Assembly: GCA_028551475.1 (NCBI GenBank)
Contig: CM052356.1
Coordinates: 25,137,884-25,201,883, forward strand
Source: Casuarina equisetifolia
Taxonomy: Eukaryota; Streptophyta; Magnoliopsida; Fagales; Casuarinaceae
Direction of reading: 5' to 3'
DNA length: 64,000 bases
This document shows positions 25,100 through 37,593 of the stretch, one piece after another; position 1 is the stretch's first letter; each line of letters opens with the position of its first letter. Below the pieces are notes generated by a model that saw only the letters and a program-made list of their open reading frames with translations, was not told where the DNA came from and made no database searches. Made by a program: the position numbers and the translations under genes.

Positions 25100-27650
25100 C
25101 TATACACTTTATTCCAATTTTGTTGATATGTGCAATACAGCTATGTTATCGTAATACAACCAAGCAGATCAAGGTGTCTCTACTTTAAATTCTTCAAGTA
25201 GGCCTCGTGGCCATATGATCTCACAATAATGAATGTCATAGCCTAATATTCTACTCAGTAAGAGATTTGGAAACTACAATATGTTTTTTTTTTCACTCTT
25301 TCTTGACAGTAATGATTATCCAATCATAATGCAGTCCTTAGTTAAAGATCTTCTTGCAAATGACACGTTCGTCGATAAAAATTTCAGAAGGTTATACCTA
25401 GTAGAGCTCCATTTGAAGGAAAAACAATTCGACTCTAGCCTTTTCATCATTGGATAAATAAATTTTCATATGGGCTAGTTGTTAACCTATAATGTCTTCT
25501 AATGCTTCATGTTTGGTTATTGAAAACTTGATATTATGTTCCATGGAAACAATCAATGGTTTTGATCCTAAGAGCCCAATAGCCAACATCAACACCAAAG
25601 TAATCTCTTGCTAACTAGGATATTCCCAAATCCTTCACGTGTAATATTGATTGTAAGTAAGCTTTGCAAATCTTTGAATGTTCTTCCATTATTTATGGTA
25701 GTTAAGATGTCATCCATATCTATAAGTAGGATTACACAACTTCCTTTTTCTTCTTTGGTGAATAATAAATAATTATACTTCAATCGATGGAAACCATATT
25801 GAATCAAAGCCTGTGAGGGTTTTTCATTCTATTATCTAGAAGCATGCTTTAGACTTCTTTTATTTACATACCTTTCCATGATCAAGATAATCAAGTTTGA
25901 AGGATCATTTTTCATTTAAAATTTATTATAGAAAAACATTGTACGCATCCATCTAATTGGGATTCTAACATTTTCTTGATATAAGTGCAATGACTATTCT
26001 TATTGTTACCATTTTAAGAATTAATGAGAAAGTATCATAATAATCTATACCTCTCTCTAGGTATAAACCTTTGTTACCTACTAGACTTTGTATCTTTCCA
26101 TCATACTAATACTTCATTTTGTACACTCAATTTACATTCAATTAGAATTTTGTACACAACATTTATATTTCACAAACCATTTAGTTTTGATGTTAGAATT
26201 TACTTTGTTTATTTTATCTTTTCACATAACATTTTTTTATTAATTACCTCACGATCTACATTGATTACCAAGGTTCCAATGAATTTCTACTATTTTTTTG
26301 AAAGGTTTCATAGCATGTGTAGTTTGAGATAAGGTATCGTACATTTGTAACTTTTAGGTTGGATGCATATGAAATCTCTACTTGCAAAAAACTTGTTTAT
26401 GCCTATACAATATATTTTATATCCTTTTTGTGAAAAAAGATATCTGATAAAATAATATCTAATTGCTCTAGGGCCAAGTTTATCATCTTGTTGGGTATTT
26501 GTTGCTTGACAAAATTAACCAAGTACTTTTAAATATGATGATACAAGTTTTTTATTCGAGAGTTTGCCAAAAAGGGTTTTCCTCCAAGCAAAGTGGTTGA
26601 CATTACCCAAACTTAGTGGCATCCAACTTTACCACATGGGAGGCTAAGGTTCAAGCCTCCCCTTCCCCTAGTAAATCTCATAACCCACCTTATCAATAGG
26701 AAGATCCCAAAAGGCTAATGGTTGGCATCCTAATAGGAAGATTCTAGATTATCCTTAGTAAATTTTGATGTCTTGAATTTTCTTAAACAAGTTTTCCTTT
26801 TTAGCACTAGAAGCCCAAGTTGATTGCTCTATTTATTGTTAAACGTTATTCAGCAACTACCTGTGACTTGTTTAATTATTAATTATGGCCATGATGAATG
26901 CTGTTAGTATTTTTTTCAATTATTTTCCCATGATTTTATTTTCAAGGATATTGTACGTGCCAAATTAAGTATTGAAAGAAAGAAATGAATGATTTTGCCG
27001 GATAGTTTTAATGGACGTTTTGGCCTTAATGGAAAATTTTAAACATCTCTATTTGTTATATGAACAGCTTGACTGATTAAGAATGATACATGAGAATAAA
27101 ATCAATATGGGGTTCGTGGATTGAAGAGTCAACTGGAACTAATGGTAGAGTCTTAAGGTTAAACAACTGAGTATCCTATGATGGAGGCAATACATGATCA
27201 TGTGGACGAATATTCATGAATGGAGACTCAACTCGTAGTGTAACGGAGCCATAGGGACTCTAGGAAAAGGAAAACTATCCTCATAAAACTATATGTCACG
27301 ATTAGCAAAAATTTGATCTTTCTCAAGATTGTAAAGACTATCCTTCATGTGTGATACGATATTCAATGGCATAACAAAGCCATTCAAAAACTCTTAATTA
27401 GTCAAATGATCTTTGCGTATATGATTGGGTGTCCAATTAATCATATAGGTGGCCATAAAATATACTCACCGCGGAAATGAATCAGGACACGTGACTAGAA
27501 TGTTAGTGCCCAAGCAACGTTAAAATGTGACTATTTTCTCTCGACGACCCCATTTTTATTGTGGGGTGTATGCATAGAAGCTTTCACGAAGAATTCTATA
27601 GCATTATTTACCTTCAAATAAAATTAAGATAAGTGTAAAATTGTTCACTT
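25100..27650 (-). mobile_element. Decayed Ty1/copia relic
   Basis: Minus-strand translation in shifting frames recovers fragments of copia pol in the right order. An integrase segment reads about HTPQ followed after a shift by NGVVERK near 27540-27570. The start of reverse transcriptase is at 25960-26090, including GIDYYDTFS and MVTIRIVIAL, and an RT core follows at 25589-25807 with IQYGFHRLKYNYLLF and LLIDMDDI, the last a changed form of the usual YVDD box. Stops and frameshifts are many, no LTRs were recognised, and the limits are approximate. It is an old, unrelated copy compared with the element at 2313-7962. Confidence 0.6.
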
Positions 27651-28526
27651 AGCTCAGATACGTGCTGAAGTCTAAACTTGGACGACATAATCAACCATTA
27701 TTTAATCAAAAATTTAAGTTCAAAATTCCCATGAATCCCAGGAATCAAACGAAATAGTTTTTTAGAACTCGGCTTCCTGACAACCGTATTTATATCAATC
27801 TGGGATGAAGTTAATAATCTTATAAAGCACTATCATCTTGTCGGCATCTCTTCTAGGTTTCTCAATTTAATATTGTAATCTGTCAATGAAATTTTGTCCC
27901 GCCGGTCCAACATCCAATTTGTTACTATGATCATGCTCGGGCATCTTCATCGTTGCAAAATGCGTGGACAACGGAGCATGAAATCGAAAACTCTGTTGTT
28001 ATAATGAAGATGGCTTGGAGGTGGTCAAGCGTCTATGGACACATTTGAACTTCACCCCATCTTGCATCAAAATTTTGTGAGGTTCAATTCTCTCCAGCAT
28101 TTAAGAAAATTTCAGAATAACATGAGTCCATTCAAAGTTGTTATAGGCACAATTATCCCCAGTTAGAAACTTAACTCCTAAAACCATGCCAATAAGACCG
28201 AATGGTGAAAGCCAATGTAAAGAAATAAAACTGGGTTTCATCATTACTAAGAACCCGAAAGAAGAAGAAAAAAAAAAGGGTGAAATAGTGTAATACATCT
28301 TCAAGGAAGATTAGCAATGAACAAGCAGCAACACGATCGCACCACAAAATATTTACGAGCAATAATATATACTCTTCTCACCCTCAGAAACCTGGCCTAG
28401 AATATATCGGCAGAGCTTCAATTGTAGCAGCCAACTTACCAGCCACAGTGCATCGACATTGCTTGACGTTTTAAAAGTCTCTTACTCTCTTCGATCTTGG
28501 TACACCAGCATGACAAAGAAGACCCT
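27651..28526. other. Intergenic 3' of CDT1, possible further retroelement debris
   Basis: AT-rich, with no intact frame. It may include the remaining gag end of the copia relic and the 3' UTR of CDT1. No domain was recognised. Confidence 0.4.
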
Positions 28527-31500
28527 TCATGTACAAACAACCCTTGCCCGAACTGAATCCAGATCCAGTGCTTTCTCGATGCTGCGAAAACACCAGGAAA
28601 GTAAAAACAGAAGACCAATTTATAACCAGACCCAGCGCAGATTCAATTAGAATAGAAAATCGAAGGTATTTGATAGTCTACTATTCAATCATACAAGAAC
28701 AAGTACATCAAAACCAGGTCAAAACCAGTTAGGATTTTCAACTTTCAGCACAAGTCTCCCTAGTTCTAGGAATCATCCCACGCTGTCCAGGATTCAGAAA
28801 TAATAGACAAATGCGACTACATCTGAATGTGATGCGTGAAACTAGGGGCAATTTTCTAATCGTAAAAACAAATTCCCCAGCCCTCCAGCAATTTTCCACT
28901 TAGTTTTTAAACCCTCCAGCACATACCAACTCAAGTTTTAAAATTCTCCATTACCGCTGACTAAATTTGCACCAACTCAGTGGCTAAATTTTCGAAGAAG
29001 AAATTTGTACGAGAGTATGAGGACTAGAAACGAGGCTGGTCTGTGGCGGGGACCCCTGCCCCAAACCCACACTACCAGATCACCTAACTCAACTTTTGCT
29101 CATCTAATGGATAAGTGACATTGTTTGGCACACAGAAGAAAGTACAAAGGTCCACAAACTACAAAAGATGATATCAGGAAAGAAACCCTGCCTCCGGCCA
29201 ATTTGTAATATTATATTGCACCGTATTCATGTGTTGTTCTCATCACAAACTAGGTTCATATGGCAAAAACAAATGAAATATAATAACCCACCTGTACATA
29301 ATGTCTCCACCAGTTGTTAACTTCCTGTAGATCCAATCTGGAACCATTTTTTCAAGAAGCTCAATCTGTTCTTCAACTTCTCCTGCAAAGAAGCCAAAAA
29401 ATATTCAAGAGGAATCTAAATATTAAAATAAAAGCCTATGCTACTGTAGCACCATCGTTACATACTCCTCTCAACAATATCAAAGCTATTGATGATTATT
29501 TTGTGTAACAGCTCCTCTCTTGTTACCGATGAGCAGCTGACAGACTTGAAGATCCGGTGGATCAGGGCAACTAGCTCAGGCAGGCAAGAAGATATCGGCC
29601 GGCTCATTGCTACACCCATTTGACTCTTCTTGCAAGTATCATTCAAACAACCAAGATCCACCTATAATGATAAATTCTTCCATTTAGAAACCATCAGACG
29701 TAATACAGGCAGAGGCCCAAAAAGGGGGGTTGGGGGGCGGCATATTTGTATAACATTCAAGACGCACCAAGACTAAAGAACAACTCCTTCAGGATCATAA
29801 CAGACCAAAAAGACAGCAATTTATCAGTAACCTAGATATAGCTATTTTGTTTTAACTGATTGAAGACTGCCCAAGTAGAAGATATGTCAATAAAACCCTT
29901 GAGATATGATACAAACAAACAAACAAACTGGCAGATCATGAAATTAAAGAACCGACAAGATGATAAATAGAGTATTTTCAAATAAATTTCCCCATATATT
30001 ACCAGATTAAAGCATGCAGCAGGCAGTGTTGGAAAGCAGCATACCTCTTGGAGTGGTCCAGAACCAGTAACATTCCCATCCTTGAAAATCACTTCTGGAG
30101 GGTGTATAATGTCATCATCTATGACAGTTTTTCCCCTTGACTCATTCACAATGGAATCAAATGCACTATTATCATGCTCTGAGTCGGAAAAGCATAGAGC
30201 CCTTTTTGCTGGCATATTACATGACATCAACTTTTGGCTGCTCTGGCTCTTAAGCTTGTCCTCACAACTAGGCATTGATCTCCTAGGTGTCAACTGAGCA
30301 GGTGTTTCCAGCATTAAACAATCAGCAGAGGAGCTAAGCTTAACAGAAGGAGTACTTGAAGACTTGATCTGTTCTACAGGAGAATTGACAACGCTGGATG
30401 CAGAAAACACAACAGGAGCTTCTTTGTGTTGCCCACTCTCAGATTCAAACCAACCACCAGTAATTTCCTTCTGCTGTCGTATTATAATATCTTGTTTAGT
30501 CAAATTATTAGAGCTGACAGAGAAAAGAGGTCCCTGAGATGCCAAGAGCTCAGTTTTCTCTGTTCCACCATCAACAGCCTTCCGGGAAAAGTGTCTAGTT
30601 AAAGATGGACATTGGAGGAATTTTTCTGATAAAACATCGCATTCAATGGAAGTCGGTTGACACTCCATTAAAGAATCTGTATTCAATTCCTCTGGAGCAA
30701 GTACCTGACTTCTTTGGGTAAATGGCTCGGGCAACATGGCCTCTGGAACATCACAAGCCTTCCTTCCCAGAAAATCACAAAAGCATGAGTTTAAACCTTC
30801 AAATTTTTAATTGCAAGACAAACAAAATAGGAAAAACTCATCAAAAGAAGACACGTAGACAGCAAAGAGTGGGGCACCCAAAAGAACTACAATATTAACG
30901 CCAATCTGCATTGAAAAGAACCACAGAATTAATGTTAATGCAACTAATTTACAGATGTTTGATATAAAATAGCATGACTATTAACCATTACTCATCCATG
31001 AAAGATATGTTTATTTTTGGTGCATTTATACCTTCAATTTTACATACACATATTTGGCTAAACTACTCATGCGGATAGATGCAAAGAGGAAAGAATGACT
31101 CCTTGAACAGAGTCAGAACATTATCAACTTTGAGAATCAGACTAACAATAGGAGTATTATTAGTACTTACTCAACCATGAAAGATATATTTTCTACTAGT
31201 ATATTTATTTCCAAGCCCTGGCCACTCACCCATAAAACTGCCACTTGCATAATTTATTTACCATTTTCCGTTTACTGTTTGCCATATACCATTCACCACA
31301 AACTAAATTCATATCAACTAACTTCAAATTCTCCAGAAACATGCGTTAGTCTTCACAAAAAAGTAGTCACAACCCATCACCTTGCTGTTTTTAGTGTAAA
31401 TAAAATAATTTCCCCGTTTAATCAGAAACATAAAGTGTCCCATCATCATCCATTTTATTACAAACTTCTCTTACTGGTAATTTGATGGTCTTATCATGGC

Positions 31501-33418
31501 TTAACATACATCAAACTAATACAAGGACAGAGGACCACCTGAGGATGCCTGGTAAAAAATCCAAGAAGCCTTGAAGCAAAAAGCTGTTGCAGAGCCATAA
31601 AGTCAGATTGCTCAGAGTGGCCTTTAACAACGTCAAACAGCAAACCAATCTTCATCTCTGGAATCATGCATAAGGTTTTCTTGTCATGCACGAGAATCTT
31701 TTCTATCTGAATGGCTTCAGGGAGTATATATTTTATCTGAGCAAGATGGCCGTATGTAAACTTTCTGAAAAGAAAACAGCAACAGTTTTATTTGTCATTT
31801 GAAGTATGACATCATTTGATGGAAACATTAACTAGCAAACTAGTTGTCACAAAGAATCTGTTAAAAAGTTATTTGTGCACAGCAAGAGCATATACAACAC
31901 TAACAGGTTTCTCATGCTATGCCTGTTCCCAACTGTGGAAAATTATAGTAGTAGAGTATTAATGGTTTTTGTCATGGGGCTTATCAAAAACCTTACCATA
32001 AAACCAACTTTCAGGATGGTCTAAACACATTTCTTCCAGACTCGGACCAATAGATCTTTACAATGGCAAGTCAAGATTACTAGATCAGTTTAATTGGAAA
32101 GAATTACATTCTCCCCTAGAAAGGGTTCAACAAATGGTTTGTGTGCAGAGATAGAAAAATGAAACAAAAGAGCAGATGATATATTTTCCTAACGAACAAA
32201 ATACATGTTTTCATAAGAAATAAATGATACTTCCTAGTCAAATGGCACTCTCTTTGGATAATAGAACCTCAGTTTATGGTATCTGCATTGATTATAGAAA
32301 ATAGGCTTCCATGGATAAGCACCATTTGTTCATGACCATCATTTGTTCTCAACTATACAATTCGCAGATAGATAAGCATTAAAAAATGGATCAAATGATG
32401 AATTACTAGTAACGAAACTAAAGAATTTTCCTTCATCTTCTTGGGATACAGAAGCAAGTGGTCATGATCCTTTAAGATGCTCAAAACCAGAAATATTAAA
32501 CAGTTTAATGCATGGAAAATCAGTAATAGGATCCCCCCCACCGGTGACTCAGCAAGGATTCACCAATTAAACTAAACTTGGTGAGGACACAAATTTGATA
32601 TAGATCAATAAATAAATCTTCACTGAAGTTGCTTTAGAAAAAAAAACAAGGAATTAGATCCTGCAAGAGCAGAAATGTCAAACATTTCAGTTTGTATAAA
32701 CAATTTCACAAATTACAGCCTAAATAGTTCCAACTGGATTCAGATAAGAAATAAAAGTAATTCTACAAGAGTAACACAACTAAAAGCAATTTAGTAATCT
32801 TTAGCATACATTAAAAAAATGAAAAAGAAAGAGCACCTGAAATTATATTCTTATTTATTTCACTCATATAAGAGATCCGGTACCCACAAAGGAGTAGATT
32901 TTTATGGAGAGTGGAACTATCAGCATTGATGAGGCACGATAAAAAAGTGCATTCAAAATAAAAATTGCAGCAAAGTTGTAAGTTACCTCTTTGTCAGAAC
33001 TTCCACCTGAGAAGAGATATTTTGAAAGGTAGGTGACCTTTTACGCAGACTGAGCAGTCTAAATGAACAGTTCATGCCATCAAAGAACTCTGATATAATC
33101 TTGTATCTGAGAGTAGAAGAAAAACGCCTAATATTAGAGTTCAGTAGAAATGAAAAGTAAATAAAGAAATAGGTGCACCCATTGAAGGACCCACTTGTTT
33201 GGGAGATTTACTCCTCCATCAATCATTTTGGCACGTAAAGGTTCATTGGCCTTCTCTGGTGTCTGACATGCAATCTCAAGACCCAAATTACGGTTTGCAG
33301 CAATTCCTGGTTTTTGCACATGAGCAGGCGACATGGTACTTGATTTCTCAGCTCCAGGAAGCATTGTTTTAGGATAAAGATCAAATTGTCCGTCCTCCCC
33401 ACATACCCTTTCTTCCAT
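28527..33418 (-). CDS. CDT1: CDT1-like replication licensing factor
   Basis: Seven exons on the minus strand: 33418-33195, 33106-32987, 31764-31539, 30758-30045, 29661-29466, 29382-29292 and 28581-28527. Total 541 residues with consistent splice phases; Arabidopsis CDT1a and CDT1b are about 571 and 486. CDT1 loads the MCM helicase at origins together with ORC and CDC6, in the nucleus. The central winged-helix CDT1 domain starts near residue 73 (YKIISEFFDGMNCSFRLL) and includes SPTFQNISSQVEVLTKRKFTYGHL and the DKKTLCMIPEMKIGLLFDVV segment, to about 190. A Ser-rich linker follows, and the C-terminal winged helix (VDLGCLNDTCKKSQ to VPDWIYRKL) covers about 429-535. Possible CDK sites are TPEK near residue 54 and TPRR in exon 4, and a Cy-like KRALCF is also in exon 4. 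An in-frame stop precedes the start. The N-terminus is shorter than in CDT1a. Confidence 0.93.
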
Positions 33419-33819
33419 TCTTTAACGCTGTCCCTGGAAAACACCGATTACGTCACTTATAACAAAGAGGCCAAGACTCATTCTCTATACTAAAATGTGG
33501 ATCTTAGCACTAGTTGCCGCTCAAAACAGCACCAGCAGACAATATTTTGCAGCTATTTCATCTTATTTTAACATAGACACCACCCAAACTCACCCAAAAA
33601 ATAAGAAGAGAGAAGATAAGAAAAATAAGAAAATATTTTCTCTAACCAAACAGGATTAACATTTCTTCGAGGCCAGCTAAACGTGTCAAAAAACGTTCGT
33701 ATTTAAGCAAAAACCTGTAAACTAATCCCTAATCCGATTTACCAAAAAGTTCATTCCAAACCTAACTCAGAAAAAAAAAAAAAAAAGCACTGACGCAGAG
33801 ACGCACATAGAGAGCGTGA

Positions 33820-33838
33820 AAGAGAGAGAGAGAGAGAA
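33820..33838. repeat. (GA)n tract in the CDT1 leader
   Basis: A short perfect AG repeat about 400 bases upstream of the CDT1 start. It reads as CT on the transcribed minus strand, the reverse of the arrangement at COPT5 and CID7. Confidence 0.8.
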
Positions 33839-34224
33839 GAAACCTGTTAAGAATTTTCAGACAAATCGGAATCCTGATGAGATGTTGTTTCGGGGGTTTG
33901 GGGGTTGAAGTCAAGAACACTGCAGCCGAGATGAGAGGGAAAATCTTGGCTTCAAACAATACCGAGTATTCCTACTACACTCCTTACCACGCCCCCTTGT
34001 CGGTTTATTGGTTTATTGGTTTATTGGTACAAAGACAGTAATACCCTCTCGTCGTTCGATGAAAGCGCTCGCAGTTATTACTTCTTCCACTCCACTTTCC
34101 AACCGTTGGCCTGCCGTTGACTAACAACTTTGGTTTTCTCAATTTATTTATTTATTTTAGTTTTAGCTTTTAAAACATTAAAAGAAAATATGAAAAGTCG
34201 TGAGCCGTCCACGTAAGTACCTCT

Positions 34225-34450
34225 TAGCCCTATAAAACGTCTCGTTAGGGTTAGGGTTTTGCTCAGGGCTTTGCCCATCTGTGTTTCATCCTGGTAGTTT
34301 CCTATTTTCCCTGTTTGTGCTTTCTGCTGTCCGCGATTAGCTCCTTATCATCCTACACCTGTTTGTGAGAGAGTGAAAAGAAAGGGACTAAGATGGAGTG
34401 GGAGCGAGAAGCGCAGGAAATTTTCGGTATGGGAGGTGAGGAAAGAAAAT
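34225..34450 (+). promoter_or_regulatory. Candidate plus-strand promoter with TATA and telo-box
   Basis: A TATAAAAC box at about 34231-34238 is followed by TTAGGGTTAGGGTTTT at about 34245-34260, the telo-box arrangement common in promoters of plant translation and proliferation genes. About 130 bases on, an ATG at 34393 opens a short frame (MEWEREAQEIF) that runs into the potential donor GGAG/GTGAGG. This could be a small plus-strand gene divergent from CDT1, but I could not assemble or recognise the protein. Confidence 0.35.
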
Positions 34451-37400
34451 TTCTTTCCTTTTCGGGGGAGTATTTTTTCCTAGCCCACCCATACCAATGA
34501 TTTTCTGCCAGTCCTCCCTCTCCCTGGTTAATCCGTAATCTACTCGGTTGGTTCGGTAAGTTTATGTTGCTGTTCTGGTTTGATCTCTTACAGCAGATTT
34601 TAGAATGGTCTGTACTTTCGATCTTCTTGATGGTTGAGATAATTTTTTGAAGTGGTTAACTTAACGGTTTATATTTTCTGAATATTATTCCTTGAAGTTG
34701 AAATAAATGGATCAGATCTTAAAGAGATCATTCAAGATCTGATCCAGGTCCAAAACCATGTTTGTGTAGCTATACATGGCCATCTACTCTGAAGTCTCTG
34801 AAATGCTCAAACAGGTTTCCGGTGAAGACCATACGACGGCTGACCCAGGATCTGATAGCTAGTTTGAGAAAAAAAAAAGATTAAATGTTAAAGGCACAAC
34901 TTGGTAACCGAGTTTGTTTACTGAACTTAAAGTCTTGTTCTGAGCACACTGACATATTTTTGATAACAAGGGAAATGACGAGCTTCTTAGCAGTAGAATG
35001 GGAGTGAAGGATATCAATCCAATCTGAGTTATGTTCTTCCTCCATACTTGGGTGAGGACCATTTCGTTTTCAAGATATGGTCCAGTTTATTGCATTCTGT
35101 ACAGCTGCTTTTGTGGGGAAGTGGTTGGTGACACATCCACGAAAAGAAATGCTAGTGGATGCCTGATGTTTCAAAAGGTTGGAAAAAGAATACAGGAGAC
35201 TAAGATTCTTTACACTCATCTTTTGTTTGATTTGTATAGCCACCTTTAAAAGTTCCCACTTTCCAAGTGCAAGTTGCTCTGCCATTATTTTAGTATATCA
35301 GTCAGGCCATTCCATCCTATGCCTTGTGAAGGGGGTGGAAATAACCCGCAAGTCCCAAAAAAGTTCCTCGAAACCTTAACGATGGTGGGTTAGGGTCACT
35401 TAACCCTAGCTTTGTTGTCCGTCTACTCTAAATCCTTGGGTAACTTAATAGTGAATGTTACATCCACGTTGTAACGTTCATCCCATCTCTTGCTACACAA
35501 AGCAGATCAAAAAGAGCTCTTCTCAAGCGGTAACTTCCGAACTCTCACTCCGAGAAATTAAGGAACCCGACTTTGACTTCTTTGTGGTTGCCGCACAAAA
35601 CTTGAGAGCCTAACTTCTTCTCGCCTATCCTCAAGCTATTGGCATTTTTCGCTAGAAACACTTCTCCTGCACCAAATAATTCACGTAGATAAATTAATAC
35701 TTCCATAGGAACAACCCTGATTAGATCTGGCTGAAACTCGGTCACGGTGGCTTCTCTAGCAATCCAAAGAACTCTGTTTTATGCCAGTTCTGTTGGAAAT
35801 GGGGGCATGCAGCAGCAGTGGCACATGTACCATAAACTCCTACTTCAGCCCCTTTGCCACGTCCGGACGGTTGCAGAATTCTGTTGCCTTCTCACATATG
35901 ACGGCTGACCTACCTCTCCTCCTTGCAGTACAACCTTATGGAGCTCCGACAATGTCATGTCGGAGATAGTACCCACTTCCCTATGAAATCCATTGGACAT
36001 TTTTCAATACAAACAAAGTGCAAATCACTAGATTTTAACTTTGTGCTGCATGTTTCTCATTTAACCAATACAAGCTCCGTGCTACTTTGGTTATTATATA
36101 GATAATTCTTGTTCTACTTAATTCTCACCAACTGCTTTCTTGTGAAGAATCTGAAAGGTGGCAAACCCCTAAGCTAGGGCGGTATTAGAAGTAATTTGTA
36201 TCCGATCCAGCTCTTCTACATCTCCCTCATGTCAGCGGGGTCCGACGGCTACTTGGACAATCTGATTGTCCATTCCCATTCACTAAGTGCTATTCCCATT
36301 CAAATTAGGGATCACCTCTCTTAATCAATTTTCCAACCTTTTCAGCATGAAGTCGCACTTTGGTGTTTGTTTACAATCTAAAAGTAGTCCTTTCCCTTGT
36401 CCTTTAAGTGTACGTCAAACCACTACTCCTTAATTTTAATACACTGATATCTGGAGTCCACATCTTGCTGTTTCCTTTAAGACACAAATCTGATACTCTT
36501 TCTTGCTTGAATCAACTCGTGGCAACTTTCTTCCATATTCACAAAACCATGGAATTGCCCATCTAGTTTCTTCTCCTCATACTTTTCGACAAGTTACTTC
36601 CGTTCTTGTTCAGCATCTCTCTTCCCAAATCTTCCTAGAATGATGCCTTCTCCACTGTCTGCTTTCTTATAAACCGTCTTGCTATCCCCACTCTTCATCA
36701 CAAATTCCCCTTTTTAAGTCTCATTTCGATATCCTCCTGATTATAGTATCAACTTTTCCTATTATCACTGCTTACTGTTCAGAAAAGTTACCCCTTTTTT
36801 TTTTTTTTTTTTTTTCCCTTCATCGCGTGTTTCCTGGATACTCTTATATTAATAAAGGCCAGTTTGTTTAGTTTCCTCGACTATAGAATGCTATACTATT
36901 AGAAGTTATAGCAAAGGGTCCATATGTAACTCAAGGAGAATTTTTAGGAATAATCTTGAAAAGAATATTTAACTTCAACTAAAAAAACATTTCAAAGAAA
37001 TTAAAATTTTTACAAGACTAAAATCCTTATAGGTTTGATTGAGTTTGAAAATCCTAGACTACCAGCTAGTTGAGTGATTAGCAAAACTAGACAAACTTTG
37101 AAAAGTTTTGCCCAATTTTGTCTAGGAAAAACACACTACTCAATGTTAACTAGGAGCGAAAACACCAAAGCATGTACCCAAAGATACCGAACGAGGGACA
37201 TGCTCATTAAAGCCATCTACGCATCATATACAACCTACAAAGCTTTGTTATAAATAATGACGCTTAAAGGTCAAGGTTTCAATGCAACACAACACAGATT
37301 GAAGTTCTGAACCCACTCACTCTATCAAGGCACTGCCTTTAGGCAGGTATAAACTACCAATTTCTAGTTTTCGAAACTCAAATTTTCTAAAACTATTTCA

Positions 37401-37593
37401 CTCATTCACTAGATCCTATACTTTCTCAAGTGTAAGTTACAAAACCTGAGCTGTTCCATTACATGGTATAAAACTTAACCATTCTTGCGAATTTAATCTG
37501 CATCTGCCTTTACATGAAGGATCTGTACCTCCAGCTGGGCAATTGAACTTGCCATTAACATAAAACGATGATATGGATGCTGATAAGATAATA
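34451..37593. other. Intergenic, unassigned fragments
   Basis: Holds no gene I can support. At about 34700-34860 two short plus-strand frames (one ending near 34791, one from an ATG at about 34774 to the stop at 34862) could be exons of the candidate small gene above. Between about 35470 and 36700 the minus strand has long broken frames, for example at 35545-35745 (MTEFQPDLIRVVPMEVL), which look like an old mobile-element gene but match nothing I can name. A poly(T) run lies near 36797-36817. Confidence 0.35.

Noticed and set aside
35545..36700. Broken minus-strand coding-like segments
   Set aside because: They suggest a decayed mobile element, but I could not match them to a named family, so no element was called.
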